From Candidatus Poribacteria bacterium (lineage in GTDB: Bacteria > Poribacteria > WGA-4E > WGA-3G): a stretch of DNA of 60,231 bases. Below, one piece after another: positions 19,097-27,609 of this stretch (position 1 is its first letter; the number at the start of each line of letters is the position of its first letter). The stretch covers positions 1 through 60,231 of the forward strand of contig JAGFCB010000147.1 of NCBI GenBank assembly GCA_022394775.1. The letters run 5' to 3'. The translations under genes and the position numbers were made by a program. The notes under the pieces are model-generated. The model did not search any database and was not told the DNA's origin. It worked only from the letters and a program-made list of their open reading frames with translations.

Positions 19097-20272
19097 CTAA
19101 AAACCGAGTGCTGCTAACTCCGGCAATTCCACCCACTTGCGAGTCTGCCACGATTCCATGCCTTTATCTGCTAACTGCACACCCTTCGCCCCTGCGAGCA
19201 GCGTCCACGGGAACGGTTCATCGGCGACGACGTGTCGGAGGAACAACTCCCACTGCGCTCTAAAAGCATTCTCGTACGTCTCTTGCTCGGGAACCTTGAG
19301 CCATCCGTCAAAGAACTTGATCGGTTGTTCTATATCGGGGTTCCAGACAGGCCGCGGTGTGCCGGAGAGCGGTTGAATCCAACAATCTCTCAAGCCAACA
19401 ACAGCCGACCCGTTTAAGCCGTCCACTTGTATTGTTAGTAGGTCGTCGCGACGGACGCGGACTGCCCAAGATGAGTTGAAATGCGCGATGATGCCGTTCT
19501 CCAATTCAAATGTCGCATAAGCAGCATCTTCGGCGGTACAGGTATAGGGTGTGTTTTCTTCATCCCAGCGTTGGGGTAGATGCGTGGCAGCGATACAGGA
19601 AACCCCTTTGACCGCGCCGAAGAGGTTGTCGATAACGTATCGCCAGTGGCTGAACATATCAAGAATGATGCCCCCGCCATCTTCTGTCCGGTAGTTCCAC
19701 GAGGGACGTTGGGTCGGGATCGCATCGCCTTGGAAGACCCAGTAGCCGAACTCGCCACGGACCGCGATAATCTTTCCGAAAAAGTCAGCATCTATCAGAC
19801 GTTTGAGTTTCTGGATACCGGGTAACCAGAGTTTATCCTGAACGACACCGTTTTTAAGTCCAGCTTTTGCCGCTTGCTCATAGAGGCGATACGCATCTGC
19901 AGTGGTCGTCGCTGTCGGTTTTTCACAATAGATATGTTTGCCCGCCGCTATCGCGGCTTCGACCGCATCGACGCGACGTGACGTAACCTGTGCGTCGAAA
20001 TAGACGCTGTAATCTTCATCGGCGAGGGCAGCGTCAAGGTCTGTTGTCCATTTCTCAACGCCAGTGGTTTCGGAGAGTTTCTCCAGTTTCGCGGGGTTTC
20101 TACCCACGAGGAACGGATCCGGCATAATCACTTCGCCGTCGCCGATCGGGATACCGCCCTCTTCTGCGATTGCTAAGATAGAGCGGACGAGGTGTTGGTT
20201 TGTTCCCATCCTGCCGGTGACACCGTTCATGATGATGCCGACACGATGTGTTTTTTGGGTATGATTGGTCAT
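19097..20272 (-). CDS. Gfo/Idh/MocA family NAD(P)-dependent oxidoreductase
   Basis: I choose the start MTNHTQKTH at 20272, because AAAGGA lies just upstream; an in-frame ATG 24 bases earlier has no ribosome site and abuts the cupin stop. The protein of 391 residues has an N-terminal Rossmann segment (VGIIMNGVTGRMG) and the family lysine-proline motif (AGKHIYCEKPTATT). A C-terminal alpha/beta domain follows with GGGIILDMFSHWRYVI, where the His is a candidate catalytic residue. Members oxidise or reduce sugars, inositols or related polyols; the substrate cannot be read from sequence. The upstream cupin is only 26 bp away and probably cotranscribed, which fits a sugar or carboxylate catabolic pair. 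Confidence 0.9.
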   Translation of the reverse strand: MTNHTQKTHRVGIIMNGVTGRMGTNQHLVRSILAIAEEGGIPIGDGEVIMPDPFLVGRNPAKLEKLSETTGVEKWTTDLDAALADEDYSVYFDAQVTSRRVDAVEAAIAAGKHIYCEKPTATTTADAYRLYEQAAKAGLKNGVVQDKLWLPGIQKLKRLIDADFFGKIIAVRGEFGYWVFQGDAIPTQRPSWNYRTEDGGGIILDMFSHWRYVIDNLFGAVKGVSCIAATHLPQRWDEENTPYTCTAEDAAYATFELENGIIAHFNSSWAVRVRRDDLLTIQVDGLNGSAVVGLRDCWIQPLSGTPRPVWNPDIEQPIKFFDGWLKVPEQETYENAFRAQWELFLRHVVADEPFPWTLLAGAKGVQLADKGMESWQTRKWVELPELAALGF

Positions 20273-20298
20273 GATAATCCTTTGGTTGACAGCCATTC

Positions 20299-20742
20299 TT
20301 AAGGTTTGTCAGTGCATTGAGGGGCTGCACCTTCAGGGAGTGGTGGTGCCTCGACACCGGCTTTCGGGAGTGTGCCAGCGAGTTCTTGTTTCCAATGTGC
20401 CACATCACCCGCGGGGCCATAACAGTAGACCATCTGCATCGGTGTGTCGCTGGTGTTCGTCAATTGGTGGAAGACCCACGACGGAATAAAAACTGTCTGT
20501 CCAGCAGAGAGGGTTTGCCGCTCTTCGCCGAGACACATTTCGCCTTCGCCTTCAACGATGAAGTAGATTTCTTCCTGTTCGTGGTTGTGCCACGGCACTT
20601 GTCCACCGTTGGGTTCTAAAACAACAAACCCCATACAGAATTCGCCTATCTGGATCGGCGATGCGCCGCCGACAAGATTTTTGGTGCGTCTACGGGCAGG
20701 ATAGGTGCGCCCTTCAATTTCGTTTAGATCTGCAATTAGCAT
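20299..20742 (-). CDS. Cupin-domain protein
   Basis: The 147-residue single-domain cupin has the two conserved motifs: PWHNHEQEEIYFIVEGEGEM (His/His/Glu metal ligands) and, further on, FIPSWVFHQLTNTSDTP (second His). The domain fits small metal-dependent isomerases, dioxygenases or sugar-binding cupins, and the exact reaction is not readable. A ribosome site (AAAGGAAAA) precedes the ATG. It lies directly upstream of a Gfo/Idh/MocA oxidoreductase with almost no gap, so both probably act on one carbohydrate-like substrate. Confidence 0.88.
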   Translation of the reverse strand: MLIADLNEIEGRTYPARRRTKNLVGGASPIQIGEFCMGFVVLEPNGGQVPWHNHEQEEIYFIVEGEGEMCLGEERQTLSAGQTVFIPSWVFHQLTNTSDTPMQMVYCYGPAGDVAHWKQELAGTLPKAGVEAPPLPEGAAPQCTDKP

Positions 20743-20803
20743 TTTGTGTTTTCCTTTTCAATACTGACGGCATACGGACTATGCCTGCTACTTTGTACTA
20801 CTC

Positions 20804-20937
20804 AGAACTTACGCATTTTTCTATGATAATCTATGTATTACGCACTGCAGGCGGGGTTTGAAACCCTGCAGAAATACTTTCTTCGCATTGGATTTTAGCG
20901 TTTGCAAAAACCCTGCAAAGGGGGCTGCGTAAGTCCT
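20804..20937. mobile_element. R1 miniature inverted-repeat element, copy B
   Basis: The ends are AGAACTTACGCA and TGCGTAAGTCCT, and it is flanked by the direct repeat ACTACTC (20797-20803 and 20938-20944), a probable 7-bp target duplication. The duplicated target contains the stop codon of the Uma2-like gene (GAGTAG on the minus strand), so the insertion left that gene's end intact. The interior has GCAGGCGGGGTTTGAAACCC-type segments shared with other R1 copies. It has no coding capacity. Confidence 0.82.
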
Positions 20938-20938
20938 A

Positions 20939-21508
20939 CTACTCAAAAAGTTCTGCCACCTGACAGGAGAATCCCTCAATAACATTCTCACCGGTGAGGG
21001 TATCATTCCGTGTAAGGAGTGTGATGTCCGTTTCTGAACGATAGACTGTTACTGTTTTGGATCGGGGTTTAAGGACCCACACCAATTGTGTCCCTGCCTC
21101 AAGATAGGTAAACGCTTTTTCCTCAACTTGGTGTAACACATCCGTCCGAGAAACTATTTCAACAGCAAGGTTTGGAGGGATTGGGAAGGGTTTGCTCAGG
21201 TCAGCGGGAATGCGGTCTGTTGAAATAAAAGCAATGTCTGGTATTAACCCACATTCGCCTACTTTGAACGCTGTATATGGCATATATATTCTCCCCTTTT
21301 GATTCTCACGAACGTATAACCCTAACGATAAAGCAACGTTGGTGCTAATCCCACCTAACTCCAAAGATTTAGGCGGCATCGGCACTAATTCTCCTTTAAT
21401 GTATTCATATCCCTCTAAATCGCTTTCAAGAAATTCCTCCACTGTCATCGTAGTTGTCTCTGGCGGAGGGCTTTCTAATGAAAAATGGTGTGCTGCGGGT
21501 GTCTCCAT
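20939..21508 (-). CDS. Uma2-family (DUF820) PD-(D/E)XK nuclease-like protein
   Basis: The 189-residue protein has the Uma2 pattern: TVEEFLESDLEGYEYIKGELVPMPP, then IPDIAFISTDR and NLAVEIVSRTD. The Asp of PDIAF and the Glu of AVEIVS supply the nuclease-fold acidic residues, although the usual lysine after the Glu is replaced. The C-terminus (YLEAGTQLVWVLKPRSKTVTVYRS) is typical of the family. Members are extremely numerous in cyanobacteria and related genomes, and their physiological role is unsettled; some behave as mobile-element-associated nucleases. A GGAGA ribosome site precedes the ATG. The stop codon lies inside the target duplication of an R1 element. Confidence 0.88.
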   Translation of the reverse strand: METPAAHHFSLESPPPETTTMTVEEFLESDLEGYEYIKGELVPMPPKSLELGGISTNVALSLGLYVRENQKGRIYMPYTAFKVGECGLIPDIAFISTDRIPADLSKPFPIPPNLAVEIVSRTDVLHQVEEKAFTYLEAGTQLVWVLKPRSKTVTVYRSETDITLLTRNDTLTGENVIEGFSCQVAELFE

Positions 21509-21529
21509 TTTTCTATCTCCAAGATGTTG

Positions 21530-21862
21530 TTAGAGGAAGAGCGCAATCACTGCAATAATGGCAGAACAAATTGCTGTTCCGACTGCGATCTTACTCCATA
21601 GCGCAGTGCGCTCTTCTCCCTTAGCCTCCAACTTCCCTTTAATCCATCCGACATCAACTGCCAAACCCCCGATAGCTTTTGTATTCTCAGCGACCTGTTC
21701 GGCTATCGCGTCCAGTTGTTTTTCGAGGCGCTGGTTGTCTTCCTTCGCTTGTTCGGCTATCGCGTCCAGTTGTTTTTCGAGGTGCTGGTTGTCTTCCGTG
21801 CGTTGCTTTTCAAGCCGAGCAAAATATTCAAGGACTCGATCCCGAAAATCCTGATCTGACAT
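21530..21862 (-). CDS. Small coiled-coil protein with C-terminal membrane helix
   Basis: The start at MSDQDFRDRVLEYF (21862) follows a strong AAAGGAG, so I prefer it to an in-frame ATG ten codons earlier. The 110-residue protein has a coiled coil with near-perfect 18-residue duplications (ED/DNQRLEKQLDAIAEQ), then a GGLAVDVGWIKGKLEAKGEE segment. A single C-terminal transmembrane helix (IAVGTAICSAIIAVIALFL) ends it. This resembles short hemolysin-XhlA-like or DUF-type tail-anchored proteins often found beside Uma2-like genes, and it is only 21 bp upstream of one here. Function unknown. Confidence 0.75.
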   Translation of the reverse strand: MSDQDFRDRVLEYFARLEKQRTEDNQHLEKQLDAIAEQAKEDNQRLEKQLDAIAEQVAENTKAIGGLAVDVGWIKGKLEAKGEERTALWSKIAVGTAICSAIIAVIALFL

Positions 21863-21995
21863 TTTTTTCTCCTTTCCTTCGTAACGGTGCAACGGCGCGT
21901 GCCGACGATTTTATTAAACGTATTTTTATTTTACCACAATACGCGTATGGAATCCAATTGCTATTTCATCATCTGGAAGGCTGCACTTATATAAC

Positions 21996-22028
21996 ATAGG
22001 CGTGCACAGCAGAAAGCGGCACGCCTAT
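21996..22028. terminator. Hairpin downstream of ppdK
   Basis: A perfect 10-bp stem, ATAGGCGTGC (21996-22005) and GCACGCCTAT (22019-22028), with a 13-nt loop, lies 27 bp past the ppdK stop codon. No strong T-run follows on the minus strand, so intrinsic termination is only probable; it may instead protect the transcript 3' end. Confidence 0.5.
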
Positions 22029-22054
22029 ATTGTAACCATACTCTTTAGCCGATA

Positions 22055-24688
22055 CTAACCTTCGTCTTCAATGACAGCCTGTGCTGCAGCGAGACGCGCA
22101 ATCGGGACACGGAACGGGGAACAGGATACGTAATTAAAGTCCAAACCGTAGCAGAACTTCACGGAACTCGGTTCACCACCGTGCTCACCACAGATACCGA
22201 CTTTCAAATCCGGACGTGCCGAGCGACCTTTTTCGGAACCGATTTGCAATAAGCTGCCGACCCCCTCTTGGTCAAGGACCTGGAACGGATCGTATTCGAG
22301 AACGCCTTCTTTAACATAGTCATCAAGGAATTTCGCGGCATCATCGCGGCTCATCCCAAATGTTGTTTGGGTAAGGTCGTTAGTACCATAAGAGAAGAAT
22401 TCCGCTTCTGCTGCAATTTTGTCAGCGGTGAGTGCTGCGCGGGGTAGTTCAATCATCGTTCCGACAAGGTACGCAACGCGTGTGCCAGTCTCTTTAAAAA
22501 CGGTGTCGGCAGTGTCAACGACGACTTTGCGTTGTAGCGAGAATTCATTGATATGCCCGACAAGCGGAATCATAATCTCAGGAAGTACGGTGATCCCGCG
22601 TTTAGCGACATCAACAGCGGCTTCAAAGATCGCACGCGCCTGCATCTCAGTTATTTCCGGGTAAACGATACCGAGTCTACATCCACGATGTCCGAGCATC
22701 GGATTGAATTCATGCAATTCCTCAACGCGCGCACTGAGTTTTTGCGCATCAACACCGATCCGATCTGCGAGTTCTTGGATTTCCGCTTCATTTTTTGGTA
22801 AGAACTCGTGAAGTGGCGGATCAAGGGTGCGGATTGTGACCGGATAGCCAGCCATCGCCTCGAAGATTCCGATGAAATCAGAACGTTGATGCGGAAGTAG
22901 TTTCGCCAACGCCGCCTCACGTTCGGGGGTTTCATCAGCGAGAATCATCTCACGGACAGCATCAATTCCAGTGCCGAAGAACATGTGCTCGGTTCGGCAG
23001 AGTCCGATGCCTTCAGCACCGAATTGTCTGGCGTTTTTAGCGTCCTCAGGTGTATCGGCGTTGGTGCGAACATCCAATGACCGAACTTCGTCTGCCCATT
23101 CCATGAGCGTCCCGAATTGCCCACTGAGTTCGGGCTGGATGAGTGCGACCTGTCCATCAAGGACATCGCCTGTGGAACCATTAAGCGTGATGTAGTCCCC
23201 TTCAGTGTAGCGTTTCCCTTCGGCATAAAATTCTAATGCGTCTTCGTTGATAAACAGCGCAGAGCATCCGGCGACACAGCATTTTCCCATGCCGCGTGCG
23301 ACGACGGCAGCGTGGCTTGTCATACCGCCGCGTGCGGTGAGGATCCCCTCAGCAGCATCCATACCGCCAATGTCTTCTGGTGATGTTTCGGTACGGACGA
23401 GGATTACCTTTTCTCCGGCGGCTGCGAGTTCTTCGGCGTGAAGTGCAGTGAAAACAACCTTACCGACCGCTGCGCCCGGAGAGGCGGGCAAACCTTGTGC
23501 AATCACCTCAACAGAAGCGTCCGGATCGACACTCGGATGCAACAGTTGATCCAGATCGTTGGCGGGGACGCGTGTTAAAGCGGTCTGTTTGTCAATCAAG
23601 CCCTCTTCAACCATCTCAACGGCAATGCGGACAGCGGCTTGACCGGTACGTTTTCCGTTACGGGTCTGGAGCATGTAGAGTTTGCTGTCCTGAATAGTGA
23701 ATTCAACATCTTGCATGTCGCTATAGTGCTTCTCAAGCCTCAAGCCAATATCGACCAACTCATCATAAGCATCGGGCAAGATATTTCTCAATTCGATGAC
23801 TGGCAGCGGCGTTCGGATGCCAGCGACGACGTCTTCACCCTGGGCGTTAATAAGGAATTCACCATAGAATTGGTTCGCGCCGGTTGAGGGGTTCCGCGTG
23901 AAGGCGACACCTGATCCTGAGGTTCCACCCATATTGCCGAATACCATTGCTTGGACGTTAACAGCCGTGCGTCCGAGTTCTTCAGAAATATCATTGAGGC
24001 GACGATAAGTAATCGCGCGCGGATTCCCAGAGGATTCAAAAACGGCATCGCGTGCCATGTCTAATTGATGTCGGGGTTCATCAGGAAAATTGCTGCCTGT
24101 ATGCTGCTTGACGGCGTTCTTGAATTCGTCGACAAGTTCAGCTAAATCGGCGGCTTCTAATTCGGTATCTAATGTAACACCTTTCGCCTTCTTCTTTTCT
24201 TCGAGTAAGTGCTCAAATTCATCGTGATCGACGTTAAGTACGACGTTCCCAAACATCTGGATAAAGCGTCGGTATGAATCGTAAGCGAAACGCTCGTTTT
24301 CAGATTTGGCGATAAGTCCTTTAACAGCATCATCATTCAAGCCGAGATTGAGAATCGTGTCCATCATACCGGGCATTGAAACCGCTGCACCCGAACGAAC
24401 GGAGAGCAGGAGTGGATTTTCGGTATCACCGAATTTTGCTCCGAGTGTCTCTTCTAATTTCGCCAAATTCTCGTCAATTTGCCCGTCAAGCCCTGTCGGG
24501 TAGCGTTTATCATTTTCGTAATATAATTTGCATACCTCAGTGGAGATAGTGAATCCGGGTGGGACAGGTACGCCGAGATTGCTCATCTCCGCGAGGTTTG
24601 CCCCTTTTCCGCCAAGCAACATTCGCATTGTGGCGTCACCGTCGCTTTCACCGCCTCCAAAGAAGTAGACATACTTTGGTTGTGGCAT
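22055..24688 (-). CDS. ppdK: Pyruvate, phosphate dikinase
   Basis: The full-length 877-residue enzyme starts at ATG 24688, 6 nt after AGGAGG. It interconverts pyruvate, ATP and phosphate with phosphoenolpyruvate, AMP and diphosphate. N-terminal nucleotide-grasp domain: [21 protein letters not shown] and [20 protein letters not shown]. The central phosphohistidine domain has [19 protein letters not shown] with the catalytic His. The C-terminal PEP-binding barrel has [18 protein letters not shown] and the closing [14 protein letters not shown]...[17 protein letters not shown]. In anaerobes and autotrophs it works in gluconeogenesis or in pyrophosphate-linked glycolysis. It lies downstream of pafA across an R4-type repeat gap, so cotranscription with the proteasome genes is possible but not required. 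Confidence 0.97.
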   Translation of the reverse strand: MPQPKYVYFFGGGESDGDATMRMLLGGKGANLAEMSNLGVPVPPGFTISTEVCKLYYENDKRYPTGLDGQIDENLAKLEETLGAKFGDTENPLLLSVRSGAAVSMPGMMDTILNLGLNDDAVKGLIAKSENERFAYDSYRRFIQMFGNVVLNVDHDEFEHLLEEKKKAKGVTLDTELEAADLAELVDEFKNAVKQHTGSNFPDEPRHQLDMARDAVFESSGNPRAITYRRLNDISEELGRTAVNVQAMVFGNMGGTSGSGVAFTRNPSTGANQFYGEFLINAQGEDVVAGIRTPLPVIELRNILPDAYDELVDIGLRLEKHYSDMQDVEFTIQDSKLYMLQTRNGKRTGQAAVRIAVEMVEEGLIDKQTALTRVPANDLDQLLHPSVDPDASVEVIAQGLPASPGAAVGKVVFTALHAEELAAAGEKVILVRTETSPEDIGGMDAAEGILTARGGMTSHAAVVARGMGKCCVAGCSALFINEDALEFYAEGKRYTEGDYITLNGSTGDVLDGQVALIQPELSGQFGTLMEWADEVRSLDVRTNADTPEDAKNARQFGAEGIGLCRTEHMFFGTGIDAVREMILADETPEREAALAKLLPHQRSDFIGIFEAMAGYPVTIRTLDPPLHEFLPKNEAEIQELADRIGVDAQKLSARVEELHEFNPMLGHRGCRLGIVYPEITEMQARAIFEAAVDVAKRGITVLPEIMIPLVGHINEFSLQRKVVVDTADTVFKETGTRVAYLVGTMIELPRAALTADKIAAEAEFFSYGTNDLTQTTFGMSRDDAAKFLDDYVKEGVLEYDPFQVLDQEGVGSLLQIGSEKGRSARPDLKVGICGEHGGEPSSVKFCYGLDFNYVSCSPFRVPIARLAAAQAVIEDEG

Positions 24689-24710
24689 CAAAAGCCTCCT
24701 ATGTTTTAGA

Positions 24711-24862
24711 GTTATAAGTTATAAGTTTTTAGTTAAGCGGGTTCTGAGTATTCAACATCTCTTGATTGATAACTACTGACGCTTCAAGGGGGTGAAGACT
24801 TTAATAAAAGCACACCCAGCATCAGAAACAGACTTATAACTTATAACCAACAACTTATAACC
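24711..24862. repeat. R4-type inverted repeat, ppdK-pafA gap
   Basis: The gap has GTTATAAGTTATAAG near its left end (24711-24725) and CTTATAACTTATAAC with a further CTTATAACC near its right end (24831-24862), an inverted arrangement of heptamer-like words around a unique centre. This is the most divergent member of the group that occupies the gaps between genes of the proteasome locus. No ORF is present. Confidence 0.65.
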
Positions 24863-24864
24863 AT

Positions 24865-26223
24865 TTAGATTGAATAAATTGTGCGACTCGCTTCGTCAAA
24901 TTCGGGTTTAAATGGATCGGTTGAGAGGTATAGGATCTGGTACGGTTCATAAAGTTGGATATAACTCCAATTAACACCGCAGAGGATCTTTCCTTCGTTA
25001 ACTTTCTTGATAAATTTGCCCCGAAATTTGGCGCGTGTCCGTTCAGGTGGAAAGTGCTCTGCGTGCCGAATCTGCTCGTCTTTGACAATCCGTTCGACCT
25101 CCGCGCGTTTTTCGAGCGTGTAGTAGAGACTCTCCTCTTGTCGCACATTGTGATATTTTAAATCAAGGTGTTTCACTTGTGGCGCGTCCCACTCAAACCC
25201 ACGTTTTCCGAGGTAGGTCTGTAACCACTTCCACTTAATGACCCAATCCAATTCCCGGTCCAGCTGCATCGGATCGCTTTCCAAACAGGTGAGGATATAT
25301 TCCCAGCGCGCCATAATCTGGGTTGTTGTTGAATCAGATTCGGCTTGTTCGAGGTAGCGTTTGGCACATTCGAGATATTGCCACTGTAGTTCGACTGCCG
25401 AGAACCGTTTCCCATTTTGGAGTTCAATCGGATGTTTGCACGTGATATCGTCAGAAATCTCGCGGATGGCTTTGACCGGGTTGCGGAGTGCAAACCGTTG
25501 CTGAATGAAATTGTCTTCAATCATGCGTAGGATAATACCGGTCGTCCCTACCTTCAAAAAGGTCGAAAATTCGGACATATTCGAATCTCCGACGATGACG
25601 TGTAAGCGTCTATATTTTTCGCGGTCCGCGTGGGGTTCATCGCGCGTATTAATAATCCCGCGTGCTGTTGTTGTTCCGATAGAAATTTCCTCTCGGATGT
25701 GCTCAGCACGCTGCGAGATTGCGTAATAACCGCGATGGCTCGGTTTGATTTTGCCAGCACCTGCGAAGACTTGGCGAGTGACAAAGAAAGGAATTAGCTG
25801 GGATGCCAACTGACGGAAATCAACGTGTCGTTCCATCAGATAATTTTCGTGGCACCCATACGTATTTCCAGGCGTATCCAAGTTATTCTTGAAAATGGAG
25901 ATTTTTCCGTAGAATCCGTCATTTCGCATACGCCGTTCTGCGGTACTCGCGAGACGTGTGATGATCCGTTCGCCCGCTTTATCGTGTGCGACGAGTTCAG
26001 CGACATCATCACATTCCGGGGTCGCATACTCTGGGTGGCACCCGATGTCTTGATAGAACCGCGCACCATTTTCAAGGAAGACGTCAGGGTACATTCGCCC
26101 CGCCACAATTTCTCGGAAGAGGTACATCACAACATTCTGGACAGTGAGCGTCTTTTTACCTGGCGCGTCGGGTGTCCAAATGATTCCGAATTCTGTTTCT
26201 AATCCATAAATTCTGCGGTTCAT
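24865..26223 (-). CDS. pafA: Pup--protein ligase PafA
   Basis: The 452-residue carboxylate-amine ligase joins the C-terminal glutamate of Pup to substrate lysines, using ATP. It starts MNRRIYGLETEFGI, the family's nucleotide and Mg binding N-terminus (YGLETEFG), and has NGARFYQDIGCHPEYATPEC, NTYGCHENYLM, and INTRDEPHADREKYRRLHVIVGDSNMSE, all hallmarks shared with Dop. It lacks the extra Dop loop that follows the first beta strand. It is the last proteasome gene in the locus, separated from prcA by 506 bp made largely of inserted R1 and R3 elements. No strong ribosome site is seen. Paralogue of dop at 28765. Confidence 0.96.
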   Translation of the reverse strand: MNRRIYGLETEFGIIWTPDAPGKKTLTVQNVVMYLFREIVAGRMYPDVFLENGARFYQDIGCHPEYATPECDDVAELVAHDKAGERIITRLASTAERRMRNDGFYGKISIFKNNLDTPGNTYGCHENYLMERHVDFRQLASQLIPFFVTRQVFAGAGKIKPSHRGYYAISQRAEHIREEISIGTTTARGIINTRDEPHADREKYRRLHVIVGDSNMSEFSTFLKVGTTGIILRMIEDNFIQQRFALRNPVKAIREISDDITCKHPIELQNGKRFSAVELQWQYLECAKRYLEQAESDSTTTQIMARWEYILTCLESDPMQLDRELDWVIKWKWLQTYLGKRGFEWDAPQVKHLDLKYHNVRQEESLYYTLEKRAEVERIVKDEQIRHAEHFPPERTRAKFRGKFIKKVNEGKILCGVNWSYIQLYEPYQILYLSTDPFKPEFDEASRTIYSI

Positions 26224-26365
26224 GTTTTTAGATATTAGGTTTCTGCACCGATTTTTCCGTTTTGATCATCAACTCGTGCCTTTCTATATTATGTTCGGAG
26301 TCGAGTTGATGGTCAAAAAATCGGGTTTCTGTTGAAGTTATACTGTTTCTGAAAGTAAATTATGT

Positions 26366-26494
26366 AGGATTTACGCGTTTCCTCTTAAAGTCCCCCTGAT
26401 AAGGGGCGGGGAATGCCCATAAGGCATTCATACCGTTGATTCTGATTCTTTAGGGGGTTAAAGATATCGAAATTACTGTTTTTGCATAAGTCCT
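26366..26494. mobile_element. R1 miniature inverted-repeat element, copy D
   Basis: The ends are AGGATTTACGC and GCATAAGTCCT, flanked by direct repeats ATTATGT (26359-26365 and 26495-26501). The 7-bp target duplication agrees with that of copy B. It contains an internal GAATGCCC...CATACCGTTGATTC unit (about 26411-26442), which also occurs in the neighbouring R3 element. It has no coding capacity. Confidence 0.82.
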
Positions 26495-26504
26495 ATTATG
26501 TTTA

Positions 26505-26693
26505 CCCAAGTTGCTACTAACAGATTTTGAGCGTTTCAACACGGTTTTTTCAGACACTTTCCCCATCCCAGAGGGGTGTTATGTCTAAAGAAAATGGTGC
26601 ATTCAACTCTTGCACTCCCGGGGAATGCCATAGGGAGAACCTTCATACCGTTGATTCCGGAGTGCTATGTGAATAAATAGGTGGCAAGTTGGG
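26505..26693. mobile_element. R3 miniature inverted-repeat element, copy 1
   Basis: The ends are CCCAAGTTGCTAC and GTGGCAAGTTGGG (13-bp terminal inverted repeat, two mismatches). It is flanked by perfect 9-bp direct repeats TTATGTTTA (26496-26504 and 26694-26702). The internal segments CCCAGAGGGGTG and AGAAAATGG match a second copy at 44707-44856. Relative to that copy it has an extra ~38 bp inside a GCACTCC/GGAGTGC hairpin. It is non-autonomous, and no transposase is nearby. Confidence 0.85.
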
Positions 26694-26729
26694 TTATGTT
26701 TATAGAAAATGGCTTAACCACAAGGAACT

Positions 26730-27452
26730 TTAAAAACCCAAAAGTGTCGTAACTTCATCAGTAGAGAGTCGTCGAAATTTTCGCCGTTCGACAGTCTGCT
26801 CAAGGCATGTCACCTCTATTGTTTGTGGTGTTATTTCATAATTATCTTCAGCATCCGCTTCGACTGTCCGAAAGGTATCTGTTATGAGTTGGAGTGCTGC
26901 TGCCACCTCTAACCCGTCTGTGTAACGCTGTTCCAGGATTTCTGTTATTGCTGTGGCACGTCCACCGATAACGGCATACTTTTCCTCTTCCGAATAGATA
27001 CCATCAAACGCAATATGGTAAATCTGATTGTTCCGTAGTTCCGAGTTCGCGGGTGCGTCAGTAGTTCCGACTTCGCACACGAGAAGTTCGATCTCCAGCG
27101 GTTTGGCATCCCAAGCTTGCGCGACTGCTCCCATGTGCTGTGAATAGAGATTCGTCAACCATTTTGCCGTGACATCTTCGCGGTAATAGCGGAAGCCTTT
27201 GACTTCAGATTCGCGGATACCAGCGACGCGCAGTATCTCATATTCAGCGATTCTTCCGGCTGCGGCGAGCGCAATCCGGTCATAAATTTCAGAAATTTTA
27301 AAAGTAGTCTTCCGGGGATTCTCAGCAACCATCAGGAGACCATCTCGGTATTCTAAAACGACGACCTCTTTCGCCTGTGCGATACCGCGACGGACGAAAT
27401 CCTCCTTATCCTGACGGATTTGCTCTGGTGAAACATAGTAAGGCGTGGACAT
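26730..27452 (-). CDS. prcA: Proteasome subunit alpha
   Basis: The 240-residue protein is the alpha subunit of the 20S core. It forms the outer rings and gated entry. The N-terminus MSTPYYVSPEQIRQDKEDFV...RRGIAQAKEVVVLEYRDGLLMVAENP is characteristic, including the YYxSPEQ H0 gate helix and RxGIAxxxxVVVLxYxDGxLxVAENP. No catalytic N-terminal threonine is present, as expected. It lies downstream of prcB across an R4 repeat gap of 157 bp. It must assemble with PrcB at 27610 and open for the ARC ATPase at 30399. Confidence 0.95.
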   Translation of the reverse strand: MSTPYYVSPEQIRQDKEDFVRRGIAQAKEVVVLEYRDGLLMVAENPRKTTFKISEIYDRIALAAAGRIAEYEILRVAGIRESEVKGFRYYREDVTAKWLTNLYSQHMGAVAQAWDAKPLEIELLVCEVGTTDAPANSELRNNQIYHIAFDGIYSEEEKYAVIGGRATAITEILEQRYTDGLEVAAALQLITDTFRTVEADAEDNYEITPQTIEVTCLEQTVERRKFRRLSTDEVTTLLGF

Positions 27453-27460
27453 ATCTGTAT

Positions 27461-27604
27461 TCTTAGTTATTGGTTATCAGTTGTCAGAGTAATAGTTCTC
27501 GGTTCTCGGTTAAGACATGATGTCGCGGACGTTTTCTGTCACTGCCACAACAGCCCTCTTTAACTCTCACTGTGAGGCAAACTGTTAACTGTTAACTGAT
27601 AACT
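27461..27604. repeat. R4-type inverted repeat, prcB-prcA gap
   Basis: TTAGTTATTGGTTATCAGTT on the left faces ACTGTTAACTGTTAACTGAT and AACTATT on the right (about 27570-27604). The centre includes CTCTCACTGTGAGGCAAACTG. The same words and core recur in the other gaps of this locus. The repeat could fold in the transcript between prcB and prcA. Confidence 0.7.
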
Positions 27605-27609
27605 ATTCC

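Larger units (their letters stand above)
26224..26729. other. Gene-free interval between prcA and pafA, built of nested insertions
   Basis: The interval of 506 bp contains an R1 element (26366-26494) immediately followed by an R3 element (26505-26693). Both are inserted into what was probably one site reading ATTATGTTTATAG. Both also contain a 36-40 bp unit with GAATGCC...CATACCGTTGATTC. The remaining 26224-26365 carries a short inverted stretch (TTTTGATCATCAACTCG / CGAGTTGATGGTCAAAA, about 26260-26318) that can form a hairpin upstream of pafA. No gene is visible. Confidence 0.7.
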
